DNA of 64,000 bases, from positions 1,374,001-1,438,000 of the forward strand of contig CM019700.1 in NCBI GenBank assembly GCA_009760885.1, given 5' to 3'. The stretch is from Achatina immaculata. Lineage: Eukaryota > Mollusca > Gastropoda > Stylommatophora > Achatinidae. A model generated the notes under the pieces. The model was not told the origin of the DNA. It worked only from the letters and a program-made list of their open reading frames with translations, and did no database searches. This document shows positions 11,050 through 21,861 of the stretch, piece by piece; position 1 is the stretch's first letter; every line of letters starts with the position of its first letter. The translations under genes were made by a program, and so were the position numbers.

Positions 11050-11715
11050 GGTTTACCAGTATACCCATATATAGCAGTCTTTCCACTGTACCCTACCACG
11101 CATGATCGTAAAAGGCGAGTATGGAGGGTTCGGCAAAAGGCCAGCAACACTATCCGGTAAAAAAAAATCCACCAGACTACTACTGAAAAAGAAGGTGGAA
11201 GGAGAAACGCTTTATCAGGAAATTGAGCCCATGAAGGTTGTGGATGAAAGCCAGCCAGTGGAAGTCCCCAGCCCGACTGCAGACCTTCTGGAGCCGAAAC
11301 ACAGGATGCATCTAGACAGTTGGAATGTAAGAACACTTAATTAAACGGAAGTGAATGCTGGAAAATCACAAAAACTATAGAAAACAAGTTGAATTCTTTC
11401 CAGACTAAATGTTTACGAAGAATTAGAAGAATATTTTGGCCAAACACCGTAAGAAATACCATCTTGTTGGCAGAAATGATAATGAAGCCACTGACAGCAA
11501 TTATTTAGGAAAGACGCTGGCGATGGTTGGGACATGTGCTCCGAATGACTGACAACTCACTGCCAAAAATAGCACTAAGATGGACACCACAGGGGAACAG
11601 AAGTAGGGGTAGACAAAAGGAGACATGGAGAAGAACAACAGAGAGGATGTTGAGCAATAGAGGGCTCACATGGGCAAGTGCGGGAAAAAAGCAAAATTTG
11701 AATTGCTACGTTCGC
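11050..11715 (+). mobile_element. family F LINE, internally deleted (EN start joined to RT end)
   Basis: The frame at 11102-11344 ends HRMHLDSWNVRTLN, the beginning of an APE endonuclease. Immediately after, the sequence encodes GSECWKITKTIENKL and KCLRRIRRIFWPNT, and from 11510 RRWRWLGHVLRM, then SRGRQKETWRRT and RGLTWAS, which is the end of a LINE C-terminal domain. The rest of EN and all catalytic RT motifs are absent. It stops matching just before the 3' end; the missing end is seen in the minus-strand fragment at 22486-22612. Confidence 0.7.
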
Positions 11716-11830
11716 TGAACTTACGGCCTTTGCTTTCAGAGTTACAGCCCTTCGTCACCATGACGACCCCGCCCGATCGACTTCAGCTACTGGTGTCGCT
11801 GTCAGCTGTTTGTTTAACAAATACCGCCTT

Positions 11831-11848
11831 CCCCCCCCCCCCCCCCCA
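11831..11848. repeat. poly-C run
   Basis: An uninterrupted C homopolymer of roughly 17 bases, one of many long C/G homopolymers in this window. Confidence 0.9.
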
Positions 11849-12040
11849 ATCTCTTTGTGTTCTCATGTTACGCTCAGAGATTAACCATTATAACTGCAGT
11901 ACATGCATCGGTAAGTGGGACGGTTGCAGTGTTTCGAATTACGGACATTTTCGAATTACGGAATTTATGACCTACTGCTGACGAAACTCCCGGAGTACGT
12001 CCGTAGTTCTATGAGCCCCAGTAAGAGTTCTGCGTTAAGT

Positions 12041-12162
12041 TCTCTGTTTCGTTTCGCTGTTCTCTGTTTCGTTTTGCTGTTCTCTGTTTCGTTTCGCTGT
12101 TCTGTGTTTCGTTTCGCTGTTCTCTGTTTCGTTTCGCTGTTCTCTGTTTCGTTTCGCTGTTC
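12041..12162. repeat. 20-bp minisatellite
   Basis: Six tandem copies of TCTCTGTTTCGTTTCGCTGT with one or two substitutions. Frames run open through it on both strands, but these are repeat artefacts. Confidence 0.95.
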
Positions 12163-12347
12163 GGAAATGACTTCGTGGCAGTCAGAACACATCCGCTCGG
12201 CCGCCGTGTTCCAGCTACCACTTTCAGAACGAGAGTCGCAATGGGCGTAGACACTCCAAGCGCCTGAGACAAGTTTCCGTGGTAGATTTTTTTTCGCTAA
12301 GGCGGTGGCCGGCGTCTAGCCTATTATTTCTGCTACTTCCAACCCAA

Positions 12348-14063
12348 TGAAGACATTGACGAGAAATGTCACACCTAAGCTAAAAGTAATTTGTGATGAG
12401 ATGGGGAATACCCTGACAGAGACAGAGGAAATTCTGGAAAGATGGAAGGAATATTGCAAAAGAATGTATGAAACAACCGACTGTGGAAGCAGAAATCACA
12501 GTGTGAATTATTATTGGAGGAGAAAGAACCCGAGCCGACAATGGAAGAAGTTTTATGGGCAATAAAGAGTCTGAAAAATGGTAAATCACCAGGATGTGAT
12601 GAGATAACCGCTGAATTTATTAAAGCAGGAGGAAAGGAGTGTGCAACAATCTATCATGCACTATGTAAAAAGATATGGCATTCAGGTATTTGGCCAAAAG
12701 AATGGAAAAGAACTGTATTCATACCACTGCCAAAAAAGGGTAACCTGAAATTATGCACCAACTACAGAACTGTTGCCCTGATTAGTCATGCCAGTAAAAT
12801 TCTGTTAAAAATCATAATGGGTAGACTTCGAAAGAAAATAGAAGAAGAAGTCAATATGGTCCAAGCTGGCTTCAGGCAAGGAAGAGGATCAAGAGATCAT
12901 ATATTCAATCTAAGATTAATAATAGAGAAATGCAGGGAGTTTAATGTGAATCTATATTTATCCTTTATAGACTACTCAAAGGCATTTGATTGTGTACAAC
13001 ACCAGAAACTTTGGGAAATAATGGAAAAAATGGGATTTCCAACACATTTGATACAATTAACATCACTGCTGTATTTAGACCAACAAGCAGCAGTCAGAAT
13101 AAATGGTGAAACAACAAGTTGGTTTGACATAAAACAAGGGGTCCGTCAGGGGTGCATATTGTCACCCTACTTATTTAACTTGTATACTGAAAATATAATG
13201 AGGAATGTTAGAGAAGATGTAGACAAAGAATATTACGATGCCATAACAGTTGGAGGTTATGAAATACCAGAGATTAGATATGCTGATGACACAGTATTGC
13301 TGTCCACAACACAAAAAGGAATGGAAAAACTAATTATGTCAGTCCGCAAGAACAGCGAAGAGCAGAACCTCTATCTTAATGCAAAGAAAACTAAAGTGAT
13401 GACAACTGACAAAACAAACAAGGCAACTGAAATATGTATCAATGAGGAAAAACTGGAAGAAGTGGAGAGTTTTGAATATCTTGGATCACTACTAACTAAT
13501 AATGGAGATACAATGAGGGAAATTAAAAGGAGGACATCTATTGCTCTTCAGAAAGTAAAACAAATAAAGAATCTGTGGAGAGGAGCAGACAGAACCACAA
13601 AAATAAGATTTTTAAGGGCATGCATCTTTCCCATCGCAACATATGCCTGTGAGACCTGGACACTTAACAAAACAGCTGAGAAGCACATCAATGCCTTTGA
13701 ATGTAAATGCTATAGAAGAGTTCTCCAAATATCGTGGACACAAAAAAGAACAAATATATCTATACTACAAGAGCTTAATATTGAAGAAGGCTGGCTAGTA
13801 AAGAGGATTAAAGAGAGAAAACTTAAATATTTTGGCCACATTAAACGTCATGATAATTTAGAGAAGACCGTATTGGAAGGATACATAATGGGAAAAAGAA
13901 AAAGAGGAAGACCGAAACGAAGATGGCTGCAAGACATCGTTGATGATCTGGAAATGGATGCAGCAGCAGCAGGCCATCTTGCTCACAACCGAGAGGCCTA
14001 CAGGAGTGCTGTTTGGGAGGCAAAGTTCCGCAAGGGACATGCAAAGGAATGAATGAATGAATG
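12348..14063 (+). mobile_element. family C LINE copy 2, 1.7 kb, best preserved
   Basis: A perfect 12-bp target-site duplication, ACTTCCAACCCA, flanks it (12336-12347 and 14064-14075). It starts within the linker upstream of RT, so it is 5'-truncated, and ends in a (GAAT)n tail at 14047-14063. Compared with the copy at 31188, one base is missing near 12496, which shifts the upstream 50 codons out of frame. No endonuclease domain of this family is present anywhere in the window. Confidence 0.9.
12514..14052 (+). CDS. family C LINE reverse transcriptase ORF (512 codons, open)
   Basis: RT motifs are in order: KSPGCDEITAEFI (about residue 25), VQAGFRQGRGSRDHIF (about 115), motif A SFIDYSKAFDCV (about 150), motif B GVRQGCILSPYLFNLY (about 210) and motif [12 protein letters not shown] with both catalytic Asp (about 250). 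Then come FEYLGSLLTNNGD, ACETWTLNKTAEKH, and the C-terminal KYFGHIKRHDNLEKTVLEG, KRKRGRPKRRW and AKFRKGHAKE. The Met at 12514 is only the first in-frame Met after a one-base deletion; the native frame started upstream. The frame looks complete for RT but cannot be autonomous because EN is missing. The 3' 200 bp are nearly identical to the nested fragment at 54064-54262. Confidence 0.88.
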   Translation: MEEKEPEPTMEEVLWAIKSLKNGKSPGCDEITAEFIKAGGKECATIYHALCKKIWHSGIWPKEWKRTVFIPLPKKGNLKLCTNYRTVALISHASKILLKIIMGRLRKKIEEEVNMVQAGFRQGRGSRDHIFNLRLIIEKCREFNVNLYLSFIDYSKAFDCVQHQKLWEIMEKMGFPTHLIQLTSLLYLDQQAAVRINGETTSWFDIKQGVRQGCILSPYLFNLYTENIMRNVREDVDKEYYDAITVGGYEIPEIRYADDTVLLSTTQKGMEKLIMSVRKNSEEQNLYLNAKKTKVMTTDKTNKATEICINEEKLEEVESFEYLGSLLTNNGDTMREIKRRTSIALQKVKQIKNLWRGADRTTKIRFLRACIFPIATYACETWTLNKTAEKHINAFECKCYRRVLQISWTQKRTNISILQELNIEEGWLVKRIKERKLKYFGHIKRHDNLEKTVLEGYIMGKRKRGRPKRRWLQDIVDDLEMDAAAAGHLAHNREAYRSAVWEAKFRKGHAKE

Positions 14064-14192
14064 ACTTCCAACCCACCCGGGGGTGGGGAGGGGGCGTCTA
14101 ACTTTGAGACCACGTAGCCCACTCTCTATCAAGAAAGAGTACAGTTTTTATCGAAGTAAATTTGGAGTTCGTTCCTGATCTCACTGTAAATG

Positions 14193-14601
14193 TCTTCTTC
14201 TTCTTCTTCGTTCACTTCTACCACCAAAAACCGCACTGTGAACCTACTGAATTCACGCCTGTGGCCCTCGTTAGGTCCCGTGGTCCCCTGTGTGGTCCAA
14301 AATAGACCACACGAGATCCACGAGAGGACCACAAGGGGTTCAGAGTATCACAGTGCTTTAGCCTGTATTCTTGGTGGGTCTCAGAAGCGGGATTGCGTGA
14401 CACCGTGGTTTTCATTGCACCAGTTTAGTCTAGGGTTGGACTTTCTCACCGGAAGACCTCGACGTGTTTAGGATATCAGTGCATCCCCGCTGGGTGAGAG
14501 GCGGTAGCCCAACCAGGCCAGAGTTGGACCTTCTCACCGGAAAACCTCGACGTGTTTTGAGATACCCGTGTATCACCGCCGGGTGAGAGGTGGTTGCCCA
14601 A
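14193..14601 (-). repeat. dispersed repeat R1 with duplicated foldback module
   Basis: From 14193 to about 14440 the sequence matches 44853-45118 (shared landmarks CGTTCACTTCTACCACCA, GGGATTGCGTGACAC and GACTTTCTCACCGGAA). Read on the minus strand both copies end in GAA/GAT microsatellites, like a retroposon tail. A module of about 80 bp, beginning GTTGGAC..TTCTCACCGG and ending CCGGGTGAGAGG..CCCAAC, follows twice (14434-14515 and 14523-14601); its ends are partly inverted repeats. No protein is encoded. It could be a SINE-like or other non-autonomous element; I do not recognise the family. Confidence 0.6.
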
Positions 14602-14958
14602 CTGTAAATGTCAGTTTTGTTAGGGATTTTGTTGGTGTTGTTGTTGTTGTTGTTGCGACCATCTTGTTTATAGTTTCGTCTCTGTGGAACTGCCCGCTAG
14701 ATGGCATTAGCTGTTGACCTCTTGGAGATGTTGATACACAAGCGCCGCGTTTTAATGTGTGTTAAAGTGACACGGAAAGAACCGCGAAAAGCCATTTTCT
14801 AGACATTTTTATCATCTTTGGGATAATTCTTCTTCTTCTTCTTCTTCTATCTTTTTGGAAATGCGAGCCGATATTCTCTACAGGCGATGCGGCGAAGGTG
14901 TTGAAACAGAGCTTCGTGTCCGATTGTGGGTTATGGTGGTTATTTTTTTTAAAGTCTC

Positions 14959-15184
14959 TGAGCGGAGATAAAGAGCAAGAGAGTGAGCGGAGATAAAGAG
15001 CAAGATAGTGAGCGGAGACAAAGAGCAAGAGAGTGAGCGGAGATAAAGAGCAAGAGAGTGAGCATAGATAAAGAGCAAGAGAGTGAGCATAGATAAAGAG
15101 CAAGAGAGTGAGCGGAGATAAAGAGCAAGAGAGTGAGCGGAGATAAAGAGCAAGATAGTGAGCGGAGATAAAGAGCAAGAGAGA
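14959..15184. repeat. 25-bp minisatellite
   Basis: About nine copies of a 25-bp unit containing AGCGGAGATAAAGAGCAAGA. Units are well conserved; some have AGCATAGATA instead of AGCGGAGATA. The long minus-strand frames over it are artefacts. Confidence 0.95.
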
Positions 15185-15329
15185 GGCTGAACAGACTCCG
15201 CCGACATCTTCGTCCGCCCCTGCCCCGGATGGCCTGTTGGAACTAATGAAGCCCTTAAACTTTGCATGCAATAAGCTGATCATGTCATATATGTCATCTT
15301 TGGGTCTGTTGTTAATGCTTACAGTTTTT

Positions 15330-15475
15330 TTTTAATCTACCGGCACACAACGACAGGGTACTGTGGTTAGTCTTTACTTCCCTGTTTTCAGTAACCGGGG
15401 TCTGGCTTGAAACACCGATCCCACGGTGAGCGACGAGCACACTAATCACTACGCCACTCGGGCCTCCTCTATTCG
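15330..15475 (-). mobile_element. tRNA-derived SINE
   Basis: On the minus strand an A box TGGCGTAGTGA (15446-15456) and a B-box-like GGTGTTTCAAGCC (15404-15416) lie at tRNA-like spacing, preceded by GAGGCCCGAG. The body continues leftward to about 15330. The B box departs from the GGTTCGANTCC consensus and there is no acceptor stem, so it is a degraded SINE rather than a tRNA gene. Confidence 0.6.
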
Positions 15476-15872
15476 CTTTAGGCTGGCTTTTAACACCGCG
15501 TGACGTAGGGTCGCAATGGGACATGATGGAGTCATCGTTGCCTTCAGAATAGGGCTACCTGAAAGAGTTGGGAACCAATTTTGTGTTGTTGCTATGCTCA
15601 TAACAGCGCACAGACTGACCTTGAACTTCTAAGAATTGTTAAAAAGAGATACACCCTTTACACGTGACCCACGTACAGTCGTCGGTCCGTCTCTTGTAAC
15701 CATGGAAACCACATGCTGTAGAATAGCGACTCCTACTTATAAGTCAATTATACAGTGTCTGTTCCCAAACAATATTAGACCTCGAGGGTGCGGGCCGGGG
15801 AGGGGGGGGGGGGTCTATGAGGAAAGAGGTCCAAATTCTGGACTAGGGCGACGCCAGTTCGTTCCTTTAAAT

Positions 15873-16298
15873 CAGTGTTTCCCAGAGTGGGCTATAATGA
15901 CCTCCTGTGAGCATTGTAAAAGAACAGGTGGCAGTGAATAAAATAAAAGGGTCAGCGGAAGAAAAGGGGGCGGTGAGACAAAACAAAGCAGCACACAGGG
16001 GCAGTAATGCCTTCCTTCTTAGCACTTTTCAACCTGATATTGAGAAACTCCGCCATCACATTACAAGCTGAGAAAATAATGAAGTAGGTGAGTTCTAAAT
16101 GTACTCCTTCATATTGTTAAATAAATTGGTTTTCTTCCTGCAGTTTTTAGTTGTGTAATGCATGTCCACGTTTAACAGGCCATTGTATGAGCAGTACATT
16201 ACGGGAGAAAGTTTGGGAGAGGGGGGAGGGGAGGGAACGTTTACGATGTAGCCTGGAAGAAAAGAGGCCGGCAGCCTGAACAATCCTGGGAAACACTG
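15873..16298. mobile_element. hAT-type non-autonomous transposon (426 bp)
   Basis: It begins CAGTGTTTCCCAG and ends with the inverse, CTGGGAAACACTG, giving 13-bp terminal inverted repeats. It is flanked by 8-bp duplications CTTTAAAT (15865-15872) and CTTTAAAC (16299-16306), which differ only in the last base. CAG...CTG ends with an 8-bp target duplication are diagnostic of hAT elements. There is no transposase frame inside, so it would have been moved in trans. Confidence 0.88.
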
Positions 16299-16306
16299 CT
16301 TTAAAC

Positions 16307-16724
16307 TGTAAATAATTACAGGAAGTAAGCTTTTCTGAGCGATAAAGTTTAAATTCTTCGGATTTAACATATAAAGGTTTGAACAAGCTTTAACGCGTTC
16401 TAACAATCTATTCGCTTGTATCTAACAAAAGCTGCACACGGGCTCGGTTTTAGGCAGATTCTAAGTCGGTATAGACTGTGTTTTCTGGGCTGTTCACTCA
16501 GACAGTGATATGAGTCTCTCTCACACAAATCAGGCAGCTCGTCTCAGGTTTCCAGAATCACCCAAGAGCTTCTGTCGTAGAGAAGGGCTCCGGTCTGGCC
16601 GTGTCCATTGCCTGAGTGGGCTGTGTAGAACTCTGGCAAAACTGGGTGATGCGTTGCATCATCTGTGCCTCTCTCGCAGGCGCATAAGTTTGTTGAGACA
16701 AATTTTCAGCTTCTTGCATAGATG
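16307..16724. other. unassigned sequence before minisatellite
   Basis: The open frame that starts at 16510 (MSLSHTNQAARLRF) merely runs on into the repeat array. No domain is visible. Confidence 0.35.
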
Positions 16725-17235
16725 GTGTCTCAGCCTGCGGTGTCTCAGCCTGCAGTGTCTTAGCTTGCGGTGTCTCATCTTGCGGTGTCTCATCCTCGGG
16801 GTATCAGCCTGCGGTATATCAGCCTGCGATGTCTCAGCCTCTTTGTCTCAGCCTGCGATGTCTCAGCCTCTTTGTCTCAGCCTGCGATGTCTCAGCCTCT
16901 TTGTCTCAGCCTCTTTGTCTCAGCCTGCGACGTCTCAGCCTCTTTGTCTCAGCCTCTTTGTCTCAGCTTGCGGTGTCTCATCCTCGGGGTATCAGCCTGC
17001 GGTATATCAGCCTGCGATGTATCAGCCTGCGGTGTCTCAACCTCGGTGTATCAGCCTGCGATGTCTCAGCCTCTTTGTCTCAGCCTGCGGTGTCTCAACC
17101 TCGGTGTCTCAGCCTGCGATGTCTCAGCCTGCGGTGTCTCAACCTCGGTGTCTCAGCCTGCGATGTATCAGCCTGCGGTGTCTCAACCTGCGGTGTATCA
17201 GCCTGCGGTGTCTCAGCCTGCGGTGTCTCAGCAGA
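16725..17235. repeat. 14/15-bp minisatellite open in all three forward frames
   Basis: About 35 units of TGTCTCAGCCTGCGG (15 bp, with GCGA and TATC variants) mixed with a 14-bp form TGTCTCAGCCTCTT. Because 14- and 15-bp units alternate, each forward frame cycles through the others; none meets a stop, giving overlapping frames of 160-291 codons. These are not evidence of a gene. Confidence 0.93.
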
Positions 17236-17789
17236 AGATTGTACGTGTTTTCATCTTCTCGCTTTTCAGACATTCACTTCTGTTTACCCCTATTCCGGTA
17301 CCGAACAATAGCTGCTCTGAATCAAAATAGAAAGCTGGAAACTCTGCGCTCTTCTGATGAAATACCAAACAGTTCGCGCTTTTGAAAGCAGCAGAATATA
17401 ACGCACAGGTTTGCTCTTAACACAGTTGTTCCCAGGGGAATGACATATCTTGTCATATCCTCTCTCTCTCACTTGACCATCAGAGTCAAAATGTTAAGTG
17501 GGATTTTCGCTCAGCTCAACAAATTTTTCAAGATCTACTCACGGAGCATTGGTTGGCGTTGGTCTGTTCTTGGAAGCGTTGAACCCTTTGTCTGGAGTTA
17601 GAATGAAAAGCTAAGGATCTGAAGCTAGGAAATATAGAGGACTTTTTAAAACAAATTATTTAATAAAAATATGTTTTCATGGAAAAAAAGAAGAATGGAA
17701 GAAGCAAATAAAAGAAACAGTTGATGCCTTCTTACGTGAAGCAAAGTGTTAAGTCTTATAAAAGTCTGTACTCTCATCAGTGAAAAGTA

Positions 17790-18150
17790 AATAAGACAAG
17801 ACAAGACATGATTAAACAAGACAAGATGAGGACAGGACAGGAGGGTGCAGAATAGAAGAGGTCAGGATAGGTACGGTCGGGTCATATCAGGATAGAACAG
17901 GTCAGGTGAGGTGAGGATAGCACAGGACAGGATAGGACAGGGTGAAGTCAGGATAGAACAGGACAGGTACGGTCAGGTGAGAGAAGACAGGACAGGACAT
18001 GTCAGATCAGGTCAGATGAGAGAGAGGATAGAACAGGTCAGGTTAAGGCAGGTCAGGATAGGACAGGTCAGGCGAGAGAGGATGGGACAAGACAGGACAG
18101 GACAGGTCAAGTGAGAGAGAGAGGATATGACAAGATATGTCATTCCCCTG
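17790..18150. repeat. degenerate purine-rich pentamer repeat
   Basis: Irregular repeats of AGGAC/AGGTC/AGGAT cover the stretch, with a smaller block of the same kind at about 18750-18840. The plus strand is strongly G+A biased. The stretch 18151-18745 between the blocks is described separately. Confidence 0.85.
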
Positions 18151-18359
18151 GGAACAACTGTGTTAAGAGCACACTTATCTTAACATAGTGTTCGTGATAC
18201 AGGGAACATAGATCTGTTTGCTTAAAAACTCTGACCTACTTCTGTAGCCCAGAAACTTGTAGCAATCAAAATTAATTGTAATTGTTATTTTTGTAAAATG
18301 TAATGTCAGGTTGGTGGACGGATGGGGACATGGAGATCTCTGGCGGGAATGAGGGAAGT

Positions 18360-18730
18360 CTGGTGTGAAACCAATGAATCCAGGACGTGACAAGCCTATA
18401 GGTCTTTACAACAATGGCAATCAGAATGATGTAAACAAAACAGAGCCAGCAGACTATAGGTGGCGGGGAATGGATATCGTTGAAGCACTCATCAGATTCC
18501 TCATCTCAAAGTCAGAGTGTCTTTGTGGAACTGTCTCCAAACCATCTGACATGGAGAAGGGACTTACATACAGCCACCAGAGGCTGGAAAACAAAGTTTT
18601 GGCCAGGCCAGCCACACTGTCTTCATGGCAGTCCGAGCAAGACCACAGTCTGCCCTAGCAAGGAAAGGTGCTAAAGTCGGAGTTACCCAGCCAAAAGGCG
18701 CATCGCAAAAATCAGGGTAACACGCATTAT
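18360..18730 (+). other. 97-codon open frame, unidentified
   Basis: A frame starting MKPMNPGRDKPIGLYNNGNQ runs to 18658. The composition is more gene-like than the surrounding repeats and it separates two blocks of the same purine-rich repeat, as an inserted element would. No motif places it. It could be the 5' region of a retroelement. Confidence 0.3.
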
Positions 18731-18924
18731 CGCTAATGAAAAAAAAAAAGATATGTCAGATCAGGTCAAATGAGAGAGGATAGGACAGGTCAGATCAGGT
18801 CAGGTCAAGTAGGTCAGGGTAGGACAGGTCAGGTCAGGACTTAAAAAGTCTTTATGATTATAGAGATTTGTTTTTATTATATTTTCAACTTTGACTTGCT
18901 CCATGGGGACGATGCTGTGCTAAA

Positions 18925-19010
18925 ACACGCACACAAACCCACACAAACCCAAACAGACCCACACAAATCCACACAAACCAACACAGAAACAAAAACAAAC
19001 ACATTTGTTC
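18925..19010. repeat. ACACAAACCC-type short tandem repeat
   Basis: Irregular 10-bp repeats such as CACACAAACC with substitutions. Confidence 0.85.
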
Positions 19011-19235
19011 AAGGGGCTGTCAGAAGACAGATATAGACGCCATGGACGTTTACAGTAAGGACCCTCCGAGAAAGATCTTCCAAGCCGATAGAAAACTTTT
19101 TCTCTCCCATTCTCTTACCATACTGTATGGTCATTCTGTTTTCATCTGCTGCGTTTTTCCCACCAAAAAGTCCTTTGTACCGTCCTTTAATTAAAAAAAA
19201 TGGAAACATCTGGGCACTGGAATAGTTCACCGACT

Positions 19236-19655
19236 GGACCCATCTCTCACTGGACCCATCTCTCACTGAACACATCTCTTATTGAACACATCTCTCATTG
19301 AACACATCTCTCACTGAACACATCTCTCACTGAACACATCTCTCATTGAACACATCTCTCACTGAACACATCTCTCATTGAACACATCTCTCACTGAACA
19401 CATCTCTCACTGAACACATCTCTCACTGATCACATCTCTCATTGAACACATCTCTCACTGGACATATCTCTCACTGAACACATCTCTCACTGGACACATC
19501 TCTCATTGAACACATCTCTCACTGGACACATCTCTCACTGGACACATCTCTCACTGAACACATCTCTCACTGGACACATCTCTCACTGGACACATCTCTC
19601 ACTGGACACATCTCTCACTGAACATATCTCTCACTGGACACATTTCTCTCTGGAC
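19236..19655. repeat. 16-bp minisatellite
   Basis: About 26 copies of ACATCTCTCACTGAAC, alternating with a GGAC-ended form. The open frame in it is a repeat artefact. Confidence 0.96.
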
Positions 19656-19659
19656 CTAT

Positions 19660-20690
19660 CTATAATTTCTTATAGTAATCAGACCTCTTGTATTTTCTTC
19701 TTACCTTCGTTTTAATATGGTCCATTATTATTAGTTATATTATTATTATTATTATTATGATACCATTAATATCCCCTACTTCCCCCCCCCCTTTCCCAGT
19801 TCTACAAGAATTGATACTTTTTAAAAAATGTTGACACACATTCACGTACATCCTATGCCAACCTCTCTCGGACTGTTAGTTGCAATGATCCTTCAGGCGC
19901 TGGCGCTTCACCCATTGGGTTGAATAAGCTTAAGCCTGGAGGCCCACAAGGACAGACAGCCCCGGCCTCAGGGAGAAACAGTCTATGGAAATACAAATTG
20001 CTGTTTCATGAAATTTATATCAGAAGATCAATGGTATAGGTTGGGGGAGGGGGAGGGGGCCATACTAAGTTTAGCCATGGTGTCCTGGGTGGTAGTTAAT
20101 CCATCACTGCCCCCCCCCCAAACTTCCTTTGTTCCTTGATTTAACAGTGCGCCCAGCCCAGCCAAATACAGCCCATCTCTTAATGTTTGTCCACCCATCT
20201 ATATCGTTTGTCGTCCTCTTAGCCCATTCTCCTTTAGCTTTTCCTTCAAGTATGCTTTTCATTATTTTATTATATCAGTATCACAAAACAACCCTCCCCC
20301 GTCCAAAAACTTATTTGATAATTGAAACAAACATGAACTTCTAAAACACTGATGATGAAAAGTGCCTGTTTGAGGAGCGGGCGTCTGGAAAGCCGAGTTG
20401 TGAGAAAATCATTTTGACAGGAAATAGAAGGATTAAGCCTGGAAAGGTCGACTCCAGAACAGCGCGGTCAATAATAAACGGGCACAGCTTGTCACGTGAT
20501 GGCAGACTGGACAAATCATACATAATACAGCCGTTCTTTGCACGCCGTGATTGATTATTCATACATGTGTGAAAATGTTTTTTCCCCTCGCAGGTATACC
20601 ACAGAGTTTGATAGCAAAGAACATTTTTTTTTAATGTCTTGTCTTGCCTTGTCTCGCTAGCCATCAAATACTAAAACGACGTAGTTCGGA
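19660..20690. other. unassigned sequence with TTA microsatellite
   Basis: A (TTA)n run lies at about 19738-19758 and a poly-C at about 19781. The rest, including the frame at 20341-20667 on the minus strand, shows no recognisable domain. Confidence 0.35.
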
Positions 20691-21192
20691 AAGTAACTTG
20701 TTAGGTATTGTTAGAATTTTTCTTTAAACACCACATGGTGGCTGCTAGATACCACGGTGATGTGGTGAGGGTTTTTTAGATTAAAATCTTGGCCTGGAAG
20801 GAAGGACCACCTAGTTTGATCATGGCACCTTCCGTGCCAGATAAGTTAGAAATTATTTTTATGTTTGTTAAAAACACACGTTAGAAGATTTGTACTGACA
20901 GTGTATTTTTGTTTATGTATATGTATATGTCTGTCTGTGTGTGCGCGCGTATGAGTGTGTGAGTGCTTTTTTATTAGGCTAATTACTTCTTCTCTTTTAT
21001 TTTGAATATAATAGTTTAATCTTACACTCTTTTGATAAGTTTTTTTTTCCTAATGTAATTTGTATACTTGTATTAAATCGAGTGTGTGGGAAGAATGAGA
21101 GATGGAGTGATGAAGGGCAGAATGTAAGACGGGCCTGCGTGCCCAATTCTTTACCCTTTAAAAATAAAGATCATTCATTCATTCATTCATTG
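20690..21192 (+). mobile_element. 3' UTR-like end of a LINE with poly(A) signal and ATTC tail; contains repeat R2
   Basis: The segment ends with AATAAA (21163-21168) followed by (ATTC)n at 21172-21190, the form of a CR1/L2-type 3' end. Near its start, 20755-20850 matches 30905-31000 (repeat R2: GGTGAGGGTTTTT, GATTAAAAT, GGAAGGACCACCT). No coding part is present. The 5' limit is arbitrary. Confidence 0.45.
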
Positions 21193-21195
21193 TCT

Positions 21196-21600
21196 CCTTC
21201 CTCATATACCTTTCGGTTTTGAGGGGACAAATAGACATCTTGATAGGGCTCGATGATTTGCTTCATATAATGGGATATTTAATGCTTCTGTATTTCCTCT
21301 CTCTCCATCTCCTGCGTGGGATCTACAAATCTTAGTGTGAATGTTGTCTGTGATATACTGTCTAGTGGTAACCGTGTAACGTGGCCAAACCATCTGACTT
21401 GCTGTTTCTGGATGTCGAATAATACTGATGTTACTCCAACCTTTGCCCCGATGGTGCCAGTTATTGTTTGGTCTCTTCTTGTCACATTTAGTATTCTCCT
21501 TAAACATCTCATTTCTGTCGTGATAATTTGTCTTTTGTTCTTGGCTGTAAGTGTCCATGTTTGACATTGACAGCGTAGAGTTGGGAGAGAAATTGTGTTG
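21196..21600 (-). mobile_element. family H LINE, C-terminal fragment
   Basis: The minus strand encodes WTLTAKN-like sequence, then EMRCLRRILNVTRRDQ, then QQVRWFGHVTRLP. This is the domain after RT (ETW...KCLRRI...RWFGHVxR). Reading frames are broken. Its 3' end abuts the (ATTC)n tail of the plus-strand element to its left, a tail-to-tail arrangement. Confidence 0.65.
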
Positions 21601-21634
21601 TACAGTGCCCTTTTTTTGTTTAATATTTACTACT

Positions 21635-21861
21635 CAAATATTTTGGACTATTATTAAACGTCATGAGGATTTTGAGAAGACGGTTTTGGAAGGATACATA
21701 ATGGGAAAAAGAAAGAGAGGAAGACTAAGGCGAAGATGGTTGCAAGATATCATTGATGATCCGCGATTGGACGCATCAGCAGCAGGCCATCTTGCTTATA
21801 ACCGACAGGCCTACAGGAGAGCTGTTAAAGAGGCAAAGTTCCGTAAGGGACATGCAAATGA
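21635..21861 (+). mobile_element. family C LINE copy, TGAC-tailed 3' fragment
   Basis: The plus strand encodes KRHEDFEKTVLEGYIMGKRKR, then RRRWLQDIIDDPRLDASAAG and AKFRKGHAND. It is 5'-truncated in the KYFGHIKRH region and is followed by the expanded tail at 21862-21982. It carries GGAGAGCT where TGAA-tailed copies carry GGAGTGCT. Confidence 0.85.

Noticed and set aside
14762..15283. 173-codon minus-strand frame with repeated LSCSLSPLTLLLF
   Set aside because: Minisatellite artefact (25-bp unit).
16510..17385. 291-codon open frame as a gene
   Set aside because: Most of it is the 14/15-bp minisatellite, and the other two frames are equally open.
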